Below are positions 32,865 through 44,154 of a DNA stretch of 64,000 bases, in pieces; the stretch's first letter is position 1; each line of letters begins with the position of its first letter. The notes below the pieces were generated by a model. It saw nothing but the letters and a program-made list of their open reading frames with translations. It was not told where the DNA came from and did no database searches. The position numbers were made by a program, and so were the translations under genes. Location of the stretch: assembly GCA_022113835.1 (NCBI GenBank), contig JAILWY010000001.1:2852001-2916000 (forward strand), given 5' to 3'. The stretch is from Atopsyche davidsoni (lineage: Eukaryota; Arthropoda; Insecta; Trichoptera; Hydrobiosidae).

Positions 32865-33605
32865 CCAAGTCCCATACTCGAATTTTTATTGATCATTTTC
32901 TAGAACATTTAGCAAAAAATCAAAAAAATTCAAATGAAAAAAGTTACACACATCCCTTCTTTTGAACAGAAAATATTTTTCATAGGAGGTTGGTAAACAT
33001 TTCCTTGATCTTGTGTCTTATTTGGGCCAGTCCCACCAGTCAGATCTCCAGCCACTGGCACAAATTCCGCATCCACCTGAACTTCCTTCTTCCAACGCCC
33101 ATTTTTCCTTAGACCTGAAGGATGCCATATTTACTGTTGCGAAAAATGTGGCCAAAATTGGAGAACTTTTGTTTCTTTACCAACGTCGAGAGTTCCCATG
33201 GTATTTCCTTTAATTCATTGATATTAAAGCAGGGTCTAAGTCCCATACTCAAGTTTTTTTGATCAAAAAAAAATTTTAATGCAAAAAGTTAGATACATCC
33301 CTTCTTCCGAACAGAATATATTTTTATTTCTTGTAAATTTACTTCTAATATGATAAATATGTGTTTTTTCGATTGAAGTGTAGGAATTTGGAGATTCATC
33401 ATGTCCCTGTTCCGAGAGTCCTAAACATTTAAAAGTCTTTTTTTTAATTGGAATTAAATGATTAAATATAAACCATGTGCGATTTATTATTTTAAAAATT
33501 TAAAAAAAAAATCTGTAACAAACTTTGGTATTGAAAAGTCGTCATTTTATCCAATTTTTCAACATCTTCAAGACTACATTTTACCCTGAAAACGGACGAT
33601 TTCTG
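32865..33605. repeat. Dispersed repeat family R, two copies around a LINE fragment
   Basis: A short copy (32865-32990) and a long copy (33233-33605) both restart at the AAGTCCCATACTC block, so they are two separate copies with a LINE end between them, not one interrupted copy. Landmarks are ACATCCCTTCTT, GAACAGAATATATTTTTAT, GATTGAAGTGTAGGAATTTG and TTTTCAACATCTTCAAGAC. Confidence 0.65.
32990..33232 (-). pseudogene. LINE ORF2 C-terminal fragment
   Basis: On the minus strand the sequence matches the end of the LINE coding region better kept at 58143-58525: CGCAACAGTAAATATGGCAT, the TGGAAGAAGGAAG block, and finally AAATGTTTACCAACCTCC. The frame is broken. Family R sequence follows directly after the ORF end. 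Confidence 0.65.
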
Positions 33606-33607
33606 AT

Positions 33608-33925
33608 AAAAAGTCTTCTTCATCAAGTGCCCTCTTCTCAGAGGAGGTTGGCGACCATTTCACTGAGCATATACTCATGCTGTGTCAGTGTTCATGGTGG
33701 GTCCCCGGGTCTTTTTACACCGCAGTTTTATGTTAAAATGAAAAGTCTGCGTATTGCTACTGCCCAATAGCATTATTATATAATCATTTCCTTACACAAA
33801 GCTCTGGCGTTTAGATCTGATACTCTTTCCTCCCAACCTCGACAAGGTACTTACAGAGCACATCCCTCCACAATCATTCCAAATCCACTGCTCTATTACC
33901 GTTCCTTTAACAGAATGGCAGCAAT
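33608..33925 (-). mobile_element. LINE-tailed short retroelement, copy 6
   Basis: Minus orientation: tail TCTTCTTCATCAAGTGCC first on the plus strand, then AGAGGAGGTTGGCGACCATT, CTCATGCTGTGTCAGTG, ACACCGCAGTTTTATG, CAATAGCATTATTATATAAT, AAAGCTCTGGCGTTTAG, and the head CCACTGCTCTATTACCG. Nearly full length. Its tail abuts repeat family R. Confidence 0.85.
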
Positions 33926-34084
33926 GCACAAGTATTGAAAAAAAGCTTTATAAAACTGATGTAACAACCTATACGTTAATTTTATCAGAATGTAACATCA
34001 AAGATAATAAAATATTTTTAACACATAAAAGAAAATCTTGATTTGTGCATTCGATTTTAACCGCTAATGTATGAAAACCATTAC

Positions 34085-34201
34085 ATGATATCTACGATAA
34101 CCTCGCGTCTCCGTGCCTCCCTGATGATGGACGCAGGCTGCTGCGGCTGCATCGTCTACGTGCTGGAGACACTACACACATGGCTGCCCCATCAGAGTTA
34201 A
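34085..34201 (+). other. Short GC-rich coding-like frame
   Basis: ATG 34085 to TAA 34199-34201, 38 codons, with a protein-like and cysteine-containing run (SLMMDAGCCGCIVYVLETLH). It sits in a small GC patch (34105-34230) inside AT-rich DNA. A second frame is open across the same patch into 34294. No family recognised and no strong splice signals. Could be a small exon or chance. Confidence 0.15.
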
Positions 34202-34259
34202 ACCAGGGTACCGGCTCCTGGTGCAGATCACACCACAAAACCGAACTACCATACTTTCA

Positions 34260-35310
34260 AGTTTTTCAGTTTATGTCAGATATTCAGTTTAATTGAGATT
34301 TCGCATTCAACACAATTATTATTGGTGAAAAAATTATTATGGTTTATTCCTACTCTCTAGTGTATATAAAACAACAAAATGAGTACATAATATTTTTAGA
34401 GAACTTCTTAGATCACATATAGGATATCGCAAGCGGAAGTGGTAAGTAAATAAATAATAGAAAAAAACTGCACCAACAAAGATTTTCAAAGGAAATATTT
34501 TTCTGTGAAAAAATTTTATTACAGAATTGAAAACATGTATACCTACCTGAATTCGTAAATAAGAAACCAATTCTTGTAAACTACAAAACGATATAGACAA
34601 TCTTTAAATAACACATAAAATATTTTTTAGATTTAATCGTGTTACTTGCGGGCATGAAATGTCCCAATTCTCAACATCAACAATGAAAACTGAAAATGCA
34701 TAAAATATAAAATAAATTAAAAATGCATCCAATCTGAAAACGATTCCAAATATCCGGACACGATTGGATCCCGCTGAATCCAATTTCTCCAGAATTTAAT
34801 AATTATTTTCCAGGATTAGATTTTAATGTCGTGGTGATCGCGTGCCCGGATTTGTTTCACTCGGATAGTTATTTAATGGCTGTTGAATATTTAGCTGTGG
34901 CAACACCCGCGGGCACAGGACGCCGGGCGGGCCCGCCATGGCGGACTCGCTGATAAGAATGGCTACTGATAATGGACGACTCTGGTTTGTTCGCACTCCC
35001 TTTTACGCCAGAGCTTGTCAAACAGTGGGACGCGATACGCTCACACATTGAACGAGCATGGTATTTTTGCATATCTATGTTTAAAGATCAGAAGACATCC
35101 AATCGATTGATCCATAGAAGGAGTAAATTTTATTACTCTTTATACGTACGAGACTATCGCGTATGTGTCCTATCTATTAAATTTTAGTCAAAGAGCAGAA
35201 GATATGCAATAATTAGTAATCTAAAAGAGTTGTCAATAAGCTACGCTATTCTGCATGCCAGTAAGGTTACCAATATAACTAATAAAATAAGCCATGTAAA
35301 TTATTTAAAC
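34260..35310. other. AT-rich with GC patch at 34900-35060
   Basis: The patch has GGCGGGCCCGCCATGGCGGAC around 34925-34945, a palindromic pair of GCCAT cores, then CTGATAAGAATGGC. CTACCTG (Zelda-type reverse) occurs near 34545. No gene seen. Confidence 0.3.
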
Positions 35311-35317
35311 TGTATTG

Positions 35318-35318
35318 A

Positions 35319-35350
<32 letters not shown>

Positions 35351-35353
35351 ATA
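35318..35353. repeat. (TA)n(TG)n microsatellite
   Basis: A TA run followed directly by a GT run of about 18 bases each. Confidence 0.9.
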
Positions 35354-36765
35354 GTTTTATATTGATAATGATTAGTTTTATAAGAATGGAATAATAATAA
35401 AAATGTATATATTTTTATCGAATTGTAGAGTGACAGTCAAACAAACGAGCTTAATAATTAATGCGCTATTTATTTTGAGATATTTGTAAAAAAAAAAATT
35501 ATGGAATGTTCTGCGATTGTAACGTTTAACAACCACTGGGCCAGACGATAAGAACCTAGAGATAAGCAGGCAATTCGTCAATATTCCCGAATTTCATAAA
35601 TCGGTAAAAAATACGCTCACCATATTTATTATCGTATTTTTAGGAATTCGCTAAATCAGACATCAGTGTAAATTGATGTGAATTTTGTACTTTAAATTGT
35701 CAATTCGGAGATTAGTTGAAAATAAAATATTTAAAAATGCTAAATTGTAATTGTCTGCTTTATTAAAAGCGTATTAGCTAGCGGTTAGACTTACATAAAT
35801 ATATGTATTTTTTTTTACTTACGTCAATAATTCAAATACACGCGAAAAATATTTTTATCATATATCTTATACAAGCATATAAGTATTTAAATACTTTTGA
35901 CAAAATCAATGAAAATAATAATTAGATATATTTTAACACATGCTTTTTTTAAACTATTTTAGCAAAAGTTAGAAAAAGTTTTTTTTTAAGTAAAAGTAGA
36001 ATATAATATATTTTCTTGAGATTTGTATTAACGTTTATTTTTTATTATTTGAAACGTGGCACAGGTGAGTGAGTCGTAGCAATGTTTTAAAATATACTCA
36101 AAATATTTTTCTTGTCACACAACAGAAACCTGTGCGGGTAAAAAATGCGTATTCTGTTTAATAATATATAATCATCAGAGTGACTATTCAAATGTTTATA
36201 AACTCTGAACCCTTTTTCTAGATTATAGTTTGTAACACTCTCTTATCAATAGCACTACTAATAACCTCTTATCAACTCGTAAAATTGGCAATGTTGCATA
36301 AATTGGACTCGTCGTCTTAATTAAAGTTTTATTATTATTTGATGACTTGCTGTCGCATTTATATATCAGGCATTAAGCTGATTGCTTTGGCGGTGCCAAA
36401 GAAGCAAAACAATTATGAGCATTCAATAATCATATTATTCTTTAAAAAGGAAAATTCAAGAAAACCCAGTGGAATTGGTGTTAAACCTAGCACAAGCGGT
36501 ATGGGATAATTTTTTTATTTTTTATTTAATAACTGTATTGAATAATATTTGAATTTTTCAACTAAAAACTGTACAATTGAGTCATTTGGTGATATATAGT
36601 ATTTATTTCTCAATATTTAAATGACATATTTATTTTTTTGGTATATTTAAATCCTTGTGACTAATGTTAAATTAATTTTTTTTTATCATAAATACTGACG
36701 ATTGAAAAAGAATCATAGAGGCAAAATTGTAGCCAATGGAAACGTGTATTTTAATTAATTATCGA
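35354..36765. other. AT-rich stretch, no gene seen
   Basis: The block at 36220-36430 looks less random: TCTTATCAATAG and TCTTATCAACTC (GATA-type), and TTTGGCGGTGCCAAAG near 36387 (NF1-like inverted repeat). Possible non-coding conserved element; untested. Confidence 0.25.
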
Positions 36766-37015
36766 AATGCATCTCGAAAGTTCCTCGCGGGGTGGAATCG
36801 AGCTGGCCCGCCTAGCAACAGGCGTTCCTTGCGGCTCCTCCCAGATGCGCGGGCAGAAGGATGCGCGGGTCGTTGACCCCGGCTGCAGCCCGCCCGGCCC
36901 GAGCGAATCGCCATTGCGCCAAGATGGCCGCCGCCGGGGAAATGGCCGCCGAGAACTCTTTTGTTTTTGGCCAACTCAAAACGCACCGACCCGCCGGCGC
37001 TGATGTGTATTTGTG
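36766..37015. promoter_or_regulatory. CpG island with YY1/Pho-like sites
   Basis: CpG-dense block. CAAGATGGCCGCC (36920-36932) and AAATGGCCGCC (36940-36950) are two same-orientation YY1/Pho-type cores 20 bases apart, followed by GAGAACTC. Frames on both strands are composition effects. Candidate promoter-proximal island, like 12890-13170. Confidence 0.35.
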
Positions 37016-37565
37016 AGATTGCAGCACAGTGAAATGTATCGAAGTTTTTGCAATGTACTTTAAAAAATATTTATCGATAATTATCGCAGAATAATAAACT
37101 TTAAAATTGCCGAGATTTTAATTTTTAAATACCAAAAAAGTCTAAGCTTGCAGGAGGAAAAGATACGGGAGAAATGCGGTCTCGGTATCGCAATAAACGA
37201 AAATAGATAACGCTTCTCTTGTACGAATTGCACGAAAACACATTTAAAAAAAAAAAAAACAACTGGTATTTTTTTATAATTGATGCAATTTGTAAAATTA
37301 CGGACTTGTGGAGCAGTTGAACGGCATCAACGATTTCATCTTGTGTAGGACGGTTAGTGTGAATAGATCTATTTTTTTTAATTCATCGTAATCGTTGAAT
37401 AAATACCGTGAGTTTCAGCGTGTATGGAGGATGAGATAATTGAAGACTTTTGACAAGTAAGACAATTATGTTTAATTAGCAAAAGCGGTGAAAAACTATT
37501 GAGCGGCGTATATCCGAGATCAAGAAAATTAAGGCTTTTAGAGGACAAGGTTTTTTTATATTATA
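37016..37565. other. AT-rich stretch, no gene seen
   Basis: Poly-A run near 37248; no repeats or coding signal recognised. Confidence 0.35.
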
Positions 37566-37569
37566 TTAC

Positions 37570-37640
37570 GTGTAAGGATTCTTCATCAGGTGCTTCTCCT
37601 CAGAGGAGGGGGGTGACCATATCATTGCACGTAGTTCTAT
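37570..37640 (-). mobile_element. LINE-tailed retroelement, 3' tail fragment
   Basis: TTCTTCATCAGGTGCTTCTCC then TCAGAGGAGGGGGGTGACCAT is the tail block in minus orientation; the body is missing or too diverged. Confidence 0.5.
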
Positions 37641-37709
37641 CCTAGGGCTGTACTTTTTTTACGGTGGTTTTTTTAAGTTTGGTATAGTAGACAGCTTGAA
37701 TGTTTTTAC

Positions 37710-38010
37710 GGTTGGGTGGGTGACTTTTGCCGGGGCCGTGTCGGGCTGGGTCGCAGCGTTGCGCAGGCCTGGGACTCCGCGGAGAGGACAGTCGCCGCAT
37801 CCCAGGCCGCGGCTGGCTGGCCCGCCCGTGGTTGGTCGCTGATGCAGTCGGTTTTTTATTATTTGTTACGCGGGTCGGGAGGCCCCCGCCTCGCCCCGCC
37901 TCGCCCCGCCCCGCCCCGCTTCGCCCCGCTTCGCCCCGCGCCGCCCCGGCCGCTCAAGGTTGCCCCGCCAGGCCCGCAGCGGGGGTGCACCGCCTGCACT
38001 CAACTACAAG
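37710..38010. other. CpG island with CCCCGC-type minisatellite
   Basis: Units of CGCCTCGCCC / CGCTTCGCCC repeat over about 37880-37945, giving proline-rich shadow frames (about 119 and 130 codons). It is GC-rich from 37725. Promoter-like or unstable minisatellite; no gene called. Confidence 0.45.
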
Positions 38011-38317
38011 TGCACCGTCTATACCAGACTACGCATCGTCCATGTTCCCTTCGACCGTTGAAAGAGATCATATAAACATATATATTTTATATCCAATGTT
38101 TTTAATATTAACACGTTGACTCCCGACTGCGAGATAACTCGTAGATTGCGTTCTTTTCTAGGAGTTATCTCGTCTATTAAACTCGGAATATATCAGTGCT
38201 AATATCGATAGACGGCTTCTGGGAACAGAAAAACAGAAAATTTTGCTTTTTGATGATAACTATGCTCTAGAATTTGTCATTTTAGGCCAGATTTCTGATC
38301 ATTACCGTGGCAGTCAA

Positions 38318-38405
38318 TTAATAAATCGCGCCGTCCTACACTTAAGGCAATACCAAAAAAAAAAAAAACCCCCAAAATAATAGGACGCTATTTGTTGCTA
38401 CGGGT
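38318..38405. mobile_element. Small MITE with ACCCGTAGCAACAAAT end, copy 2
   Basis: The right end is the exact reverse complement of the 16-mer at 28008-28023 (38390-38405), preceded by TAGGACGCT. The left part AAATCGCGCCGTCCTAC matches the inner part of the opposite end, which is truncated. A poly-A/C stretch lies between. Confidence 0.5.
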
Positions 38406-38639
38406 GTTAAAATATTTTTATTTAAAGTAACATTTTATGTGATGTTTCATTTGTGAATAAAGAGTGGAATTTATATTAATAAGTTATCAGTGTTGTGTTT
38501 GGGTGAGGATTTTTTTCCCCTATCTTAGATGAAACTTCGGCTTTCTCTTGGATATTTTAATAATGAAATAAACCGCGCCATAATTGGTGCATAAAAACGA
38601 AAAAATGCAATAGATATATATTTAAAATTTTTTTTTTTT

Positions 38640-38960
38640 TTTTTGAAATTGCAAGTGCATGTGCATGTGCATCGGGGCAGGCCCAGTCCGCCCCGTCGGA
38701 TGACTTTGAAATGTCCGCGCCGCCGGGGCAACGAACCCCAATCTGTGGGCATTAGCGGACCCCCCGCCCCCGCCCCCGCCCCCCCCCCCCGCCGCACACC
38801 CGCGCAGCCAATATAACCTACGCCCGCGGCGCACCCACACTCGCCGCGCATCATCACTCACACAGGCGCGGCCGGGGCGGAGGCGCGGGCCACTGCGCTG
38901 TTTTTTTGATAAACGCACTCCGGACCGCGCGCAAGAAACGCGACAAGGGGTGAGATTGCG
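38640..38960. promoter_or_regulatory. CpG island with C-rich tract
   Basis: CpG-rich. CCCCCCGCCCCCGCCCCCG then 14 C at 38760-38795 gives quadruplex potential on the minus strand. GTGCATGTGCATGTGCAT (38657-38674) is a short tandem. Frames are shadows. Confidence 0.35.
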
Positions 38961-39081
38961 TCCAATGAAACCGCGCTGGAGTTACGCTTTTGGGTATACG
39001 GTCAGCTAATATATTCACCGGAAAGTAGAAACAAGCAAGATGCACGATAAAAATACAAAATAATTATTCTTGATATATTTC

Positions 39082-39405
39082 ATTACTAATATGATTAGGC
39101 ACATTAGTTCGCACATAGAAAATGATTAAAGAAATTCTCAGAAAAATATCATCGTGATTTGTGTGGAATTTGAACCCACATCCCCTGGCTTACATGGCCG
39201 GTGTACTGATCCTTGTACTAACGAATCACATCCATTAATCGAGAATTTTTAACAATCATACTCTACATATGAACCAATGAGAATTTCTTTAATCATCTCC
39301 TATGTGTGAACTAATGTGCCTAATCATATTAGTAATAATATAATAAACCCGTAATGGGTAATAAATACGCATCTGATTGACGTTCAATCCAAAAAATAGA
39401 CATAC
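39082..39405 (-). mobile_element. Fold-back tRNA-derived SINE, copy 4
   Basis: Arms 39082-39140 and 39278-39336 (59 bp) are inverted with about three mismatches. The loop holds the minus-strand tRNA-like core: reversed box B GGAATTTGAACCC near 39166-39178, CATGGCCGGTGTACTGAT, and ACTAACGAATCAC (box A side). The outer block AATAAATACGCATCTGATTG matches copies 1 and 2. The same architecture at separate loci shows it amplified as one unit. Confidence 0.85.
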
Positions 39406-39409
39406 GTTT

Positions 39410-40985
39410 TATATAACGTCGGAGAAAATCATTTTTAAATGAATGAAATTATAAATTGCATCCATGTATAACATAAAAAAGGCGTTTCCAAAAACACCTG
39501 TTTTTCCACAGATATCCTGTTCAATCAATTCTGAACACTTACAGTTTAAAAATATATAATAGTTTTTGTAAAAATATATCTAGCATTAAAAAATAATTGG
39601 ATGTTTTTTTTATTCACCATCGCGCATATGCAAACGAAACGCGCGTTCATTCCTCATAAGTATTCGGTTCACAAATAAATACGCACAAGTGCCATTTGAA
39701 AAAAAAACTTATAAGCTATTATAAACTCACACACACAGCCGTAGTTCCTGCGAGGCGAGAATCCCTAACCTAAAAAATGTCCCAAATTGCTCACCAACAC
39801 TCCAACACCACCGAGTAAAAACTAGCCGCGCGTGCTCCAACACCACCGAAACATCGCAGCCAACGTAACGCAGACTGAAAATTTGATCGTCATCGTCTTC
39901 TGGCACGCTAATACATGTGAACGCGCTGCTGGTGTGTGTGCGTGCGCTTCTCGCGGTATTGGTGCCGTAGACGTAGTCCGTGAGACTACCAGAAGTTTAA
40001 TTTTGTTGGGTTGTGTTGGGTTGACTGCGCGGTAACGCTTTTGTGCGTATTGCACTATTCCAGTGGCTCCAAACATTAAAAAAAAAAATATATATATTTT
40101 ATCGATTTATCTTTAAACACATAGACAAGCATAATTATTTAATTACGTTTTAAATACTTTTATAGAAAAATTAAAAAAAAAAAAAGTGCAACAAGGGATG
40201 TTTTTCTATTGAGTCTTCTTGTTTAAATGGAAAGGTGATAATAAAGCTGCGAATACACTATAGCACATAACTGATAGCCGAAAGGTGTTTATCGAATGGC
40301 GTCGCTTAGTTTTGGGTGCAGAGTATCCATGGGTGTTGGACAGTTTGGGAAGCGCTGGAGCCGCCCCCGCCCGCACGCACACTGTCCCGCGCCCACACCG
40401 CGCAGGACGCATCCACTTTTTTACTATTTTTTGGCGTTGTGTTTTCGTGAATGCGTGAGTACACCCAATGGAAGAGGACAAAGACTTTCTTCAGGTATTG
40501 AACTCCCATTTGCGGCGGAAAAATTTGTGAAAACTGTTTTTTTTTTCTTTCTTTATTTTCAGCGCGCTTCAAATCATTTCATACTATAAAAATTGTAATG
40601 TTCCAAAATCTGAATAAATCGGGATTGTTTGATTTTACCAATATGAATCTTGTTTTTTTTATTTTTTTATTTATCCTGAATTGTTTTATTTAATATAACC
40701 ATAGTTAATTCTTAACTAATTTGTCGATTAATTCACACAGATATATCCCAGTTATTGTCGATCCGAAAAAAAAAGTTGCTTTATTTTGCTACATACATTT
40801 GATATCACAAGAACTGCAATTTGATATAATACAAATATGAAGTTTAAGAGCATCAAATTTGCAAAGGTTTCAAACAAATTTAAAATGTTTCTTTGTTGAA
40901 AGGCTTGAAGTGAAACATTTTATTATGCCTTTTATAACTAATTCAAATTGTGCGAGGGCGATCCGACGCTTCGGGTCTCGCGGCC
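39410..40985. other. AT-rich stretch with a GC patch at 40330-40420
   Basis: The patch has GGAGCCGCCCCCGCCCGCAC and CACACCGCGCAGGACGC. A patch at 39820-40010 has two CCAACACCACCGA-type repeats (39798 and 39836). No gene is called; frames of 67-97 codons overlap on both strands. Confidence 0.3.
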
Positions 40986-40989
40986 AAAA

Positions 40990-41290
40990 GTCGGTACAAG
41001 AGTTGCGTGCGCGGGGCGGGGGCGGGGGCGGGGGCGGGGGCAGGGGAGGGGGCAGGAGGGCAGGGGGGCAGGGGGTAGGGGGGGGGCGATAAGACGCCCC
41101 CGCCCCCGCCCCTGCCCCCTGCCCCTGCCCCCTGCCCCCGCCCCGCCGGCCAGCCACTCCCGGATTTCGGAGTTCAAGTGGATCATTTTCATTCCCGGAG
41201 CAGCGGCCTCGCGCTTTTGGCGGCCATTTCGACGGAGCGTCCTTTTTTGGCTGCCATCTTTCTTCCCGTTTTCTTATTCGAAAAACGCCG
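40990..41290. other. G-rich/C-rich snap-back island
   Basis: 41008-41083 is an almost pure G-rich strand (GGGGGCGGGGGCGGGGGC units), then a short spacer CGATAAGACG (41087-41096), then the C-rich complement (41097-41146). So each strand has both quadruplex and hairpin potential. AGCGGCCTCGCGC and GGCGGCCATTTCGAC follow. Frames are composition shadows. Candidate promoter-type structured DNA. Confidence 0.55.
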
Positions 41291-41639
41291 GAGTGAAGGT
41301 CTAACTACTTTACGGTGACACAAACACAGTCACAACGCATACGCAACGTTTGTAACGAATGAAATGTATGCAAAATAATTGTACGTACATGTGAAATCAT
41401 ACTTTATACATACACCACGTTTTTTTTTGCATATAAAAAGAATTTTGTATTTTTTATAAATATTTGCGTACCACCTTACGAAGAACATATAATTGTATAG
41501 CAAATCAAAAAATCAAAAGTATTCATTCAATTGGACAAAAGTTGATATGACCATCGAAATTTCTATGAATATTGCAGAGTAATTTGTATGCGTTTATTGT
41601 TTCTATGGATAAGTTGGTAGGCATTGCTGTTTTGAGCTT

Positions 41640-41800
41640 TTAAGCTGAAGGGCGTTGCGTTCTGGACGCGTAGACACCGACGGGAGAATATCCCCAAAAC
41701 CGGGGAATCCTCGAGCAGTCCCGGAGTGCGCGGGTGAATGACCTGCGCCGCGCCGCTGCACTCGGGTTGCGAGGTGCGCGCATTATCCACTCGACATTCT
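41640..41800. other. Small GC-rich patch
   Basis: CpG-containing (GACCTGCGCCGCGCCGCTGC near 41738). No recognised motif or convincing frame. Confidence 0.2.
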
Positions 41801-41893
41801 ACCACGGCAAAATACTAAAAAAATATATTCAAACTCAAAATTCTTTCACTCAGGAAGTATATCATATAATCCTGAATTCAAAAAATATATATA

Positions 41894-42242
41894 TCCGGGG
41901 CGGTCCGATAAGTGCTTAGCCTACAAAAGAAAAACGAAAATTTTGGAATCTTGAAATTTTGGGTCTTCTCGATACACTTGACCCAGCGATGCTCCAACTT
42001 CTTTAACCCATCTGAAAAATACGTTTTCTCGAGGTCTGCAAAGTGGGCCTCCGTGGTGGCGATGATCTCCTCATTCGACTTAAATGTCTGCCCGGCGAGT
42101 GACTTTTTCATGTTTGGAAACAAAAATTGCTGAAATTTCGACAGTAGCCGTCTACGAGAATGTACTACACGATAGTCAATCTCTCTTGCGATACTTGCAC
42201 TATCGGGCGGTGAGGCTAAGTACTTATCGAACCGCCCTCGTA
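41894..42242 (-). mobile_element. mariner-family deletion derivative
   Basis: The ends CCGGGGCGGTCCGATAAGTG(CTTAGCCT) and, in reverse at the right, CGAGGGCGGTTCGATAAGTA(CTTAGCCT) are inverted repeats of 28 bp with about four mismatches. TA dinucleotides flank both sides. The interior keeps only the transposase C-terminus and the left UTR. At about 350 bp it is far shorter than the ~1.3 kb of complete mariners. Confidence 0.85.
41911..42140 (-). pseudogene. mariner transposase C-terminal remnant
   Basis: The minus-strand frame reads FLFPNMKKSLAG, then SNEEIIATTEAHFADLEK and KKLEHRWVKCIE. This is the end of the mariner catalytic domain after the last Asp (LFPNLKKxLAG ... EAYFADL ... GIEKLExRWxKCI). 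The DNA-binding domain and the DDD residues are deleted. The frame reads through into the terminal repeat. Confidence 0.85.
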
Positions 42243-42244
42243 TA

Positions 42245-44150
42245 TACGGTATTTATAATAAGTGTCCCTTGATCTTGAGCGCATGCTGTCGGGCTTACAA
42301 AGGTGGTAGCGTACAAGCATTTCAAGCTTTTGATTGTTGTATTATATTAAAAATTTCTACGCCTTCTTAGTATTTTGTTTTCATTCTACATGAGCAGCAT
42401 GAAGCCGTTTACGTCGTATTCCTTCAAATGCAAAATACATTGTATATAATTATAATGTAATAAAAATAACAAGACATTTAATCACTGTTGAGATTGAATT
42501 ATGTGCTTGTTACAACGTCGCGGTGAAAAATATTTTAATTGAAGCATTTTCCATGAAAACAATTTCCCCGCATTTCGCCGTTCGACGTTTGGGGGAGGTG
42601 CCGAAGGAGGACGTGAAAAATACAAAATACGTGGGTCTGAATAATTTAAGGGTGGCTTGTTTGCTAGGGGCGGTGGGCGGAAAGCCTCCTTCAGAGCCCA
42701 GCACTCATACGCGGTATGAATTTTATATTTGCCCTTCTTATACTTGTAAGGGTGGCCTTTCTTCTCTTATATATATTAGTATATATACATAATTAAAATC
42801 TTGATGTCATTCCGAAATACTATAGTTTAAATTATTATTTGTGTTGTAAATAATAAAATGCTTACTAAAGCCATTCTTAGACATGCAAAGTACTCAATTT
42901 ATATGTGCAATATATAATATATTTTTTGCTGAATTTTTCGATTTGGTACACAGTGGTAATGTGTTTTATTATTTATTTTTTTATTTAATAAATATATTGT
43001 ATTCTTGGCACCATCCCTTGGCCAGTGACAACGCACGAATTTGGTCGCAGGGCTATAATTTGTTCTGCCTTAATAATGCAAGGCTTTTGGCGAGCATGCG
43101 AGGGACTTGAATACTCAACTTTAACAGAAAGCACACAAATAGTTTCCGTCGTGTCCGGCTGCAGCACAATGAATAATTAAAAACCGCCAAACTTAATCGA
43201 AACAATTATGTAATATTATATAAATAATATAAGGAAGCGACCAATTTAAAAAAAATTACTAAAAACCAGTTACAGCTCATTTATTATGTTCTCAAAACAA
43301 GTAGTTATACTACATCGCACATTCTTCCTAACAACTTTGAACAATACTAATTATTATTATTATTGATTTTATTTATGCTTTTTTATATTTTTACTTATTG
43401 GTAGCATCTAGAAAGTTTTCTTCATCTCTTTATTTTTGCCTGCTGGGATATTTATTGCTGCTGACAGCTAATTTATTATTCTCTCCAGAGAAAGAGTTAT
43501 ATTCCATCGCGGATTATTTACAGGGGAGCGCATCGGTATGCAATCAACAACAAATATATACCGCAAGGATTTTAAAATAAACAAAATACTAAAGTCACCA
43601 AAGGTCCAGTCGAAAATAGGTGGTTATATCGGGTTTTGTAGATCTTCCTATGCATTTAAATGCAATATATCTTAAATCCAGTGGCGTGCAATCCATACAA
43701 GCAATAAATCACAGCATGTCTAAAAGTGTATTTCTTACACATTCGAAAAAAATTTTTTTTTAATTTATATCAAAATCAATGCATATTTAAAGTATACAGC
43801 AAAAACACGCAATCGTAATTTTTACTATAAACAAGTACTCCAAAATCCCATAAACCAAGATTTGATTAGATTTTCTATTTTAATTTTATTGTAATCATAA
43901 TTTTTATATATCTAGGTGATACTTATTCTATTAACAAAGCGGTTGTTTTATTAAAATATTGCAACGTTATTGCAAACACAGTGTCAAATCAATATTTACT
44001 TTTTATAATATATTTATAAACATGAAATCCTTACAAATGCCCGATATACCAATAAATAGGTCATTCGAATCGTACCCTCAAATAATTATTTGTAGATTAG
44101 TAAATTTTGTATAAAACTAATAGCAGCTGTCCAAAATGCAGATATGATTT
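42245..44150. other. Mostly AT-rich; holds one open frame and one hAT-like end
   Basis: Frame 42553-42792 is listed separately. CAGTGGCGTGCAATCCATAC at 43680 pairs with 25339. The remainder is AT-rich without coding signal. Confidence 0.3.
42553..42792 (+). other. Unidentified 79-codon open frame
   Basis: ATG to TAA with a mixed, protein-like composition in its first 55 codons (HFAVRRLGEVPKEDVKNTK; NNLRVACLLGAVGGKPP); the tail becomes AT-driven. The minus strand is also open (64 codons). No domain recognised, no TATA or splice support. Probably chance, possibly an old coding relic. Confidence 0.15.
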
Positions 44151-44154
44151 ACAC

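Noticed and set aside
37716..38119. Two 119-130-codon proline/arginine-rich proteins
   Set aside because: They overlap each other and are driven by the CGCCCCGCTT minisatellite.
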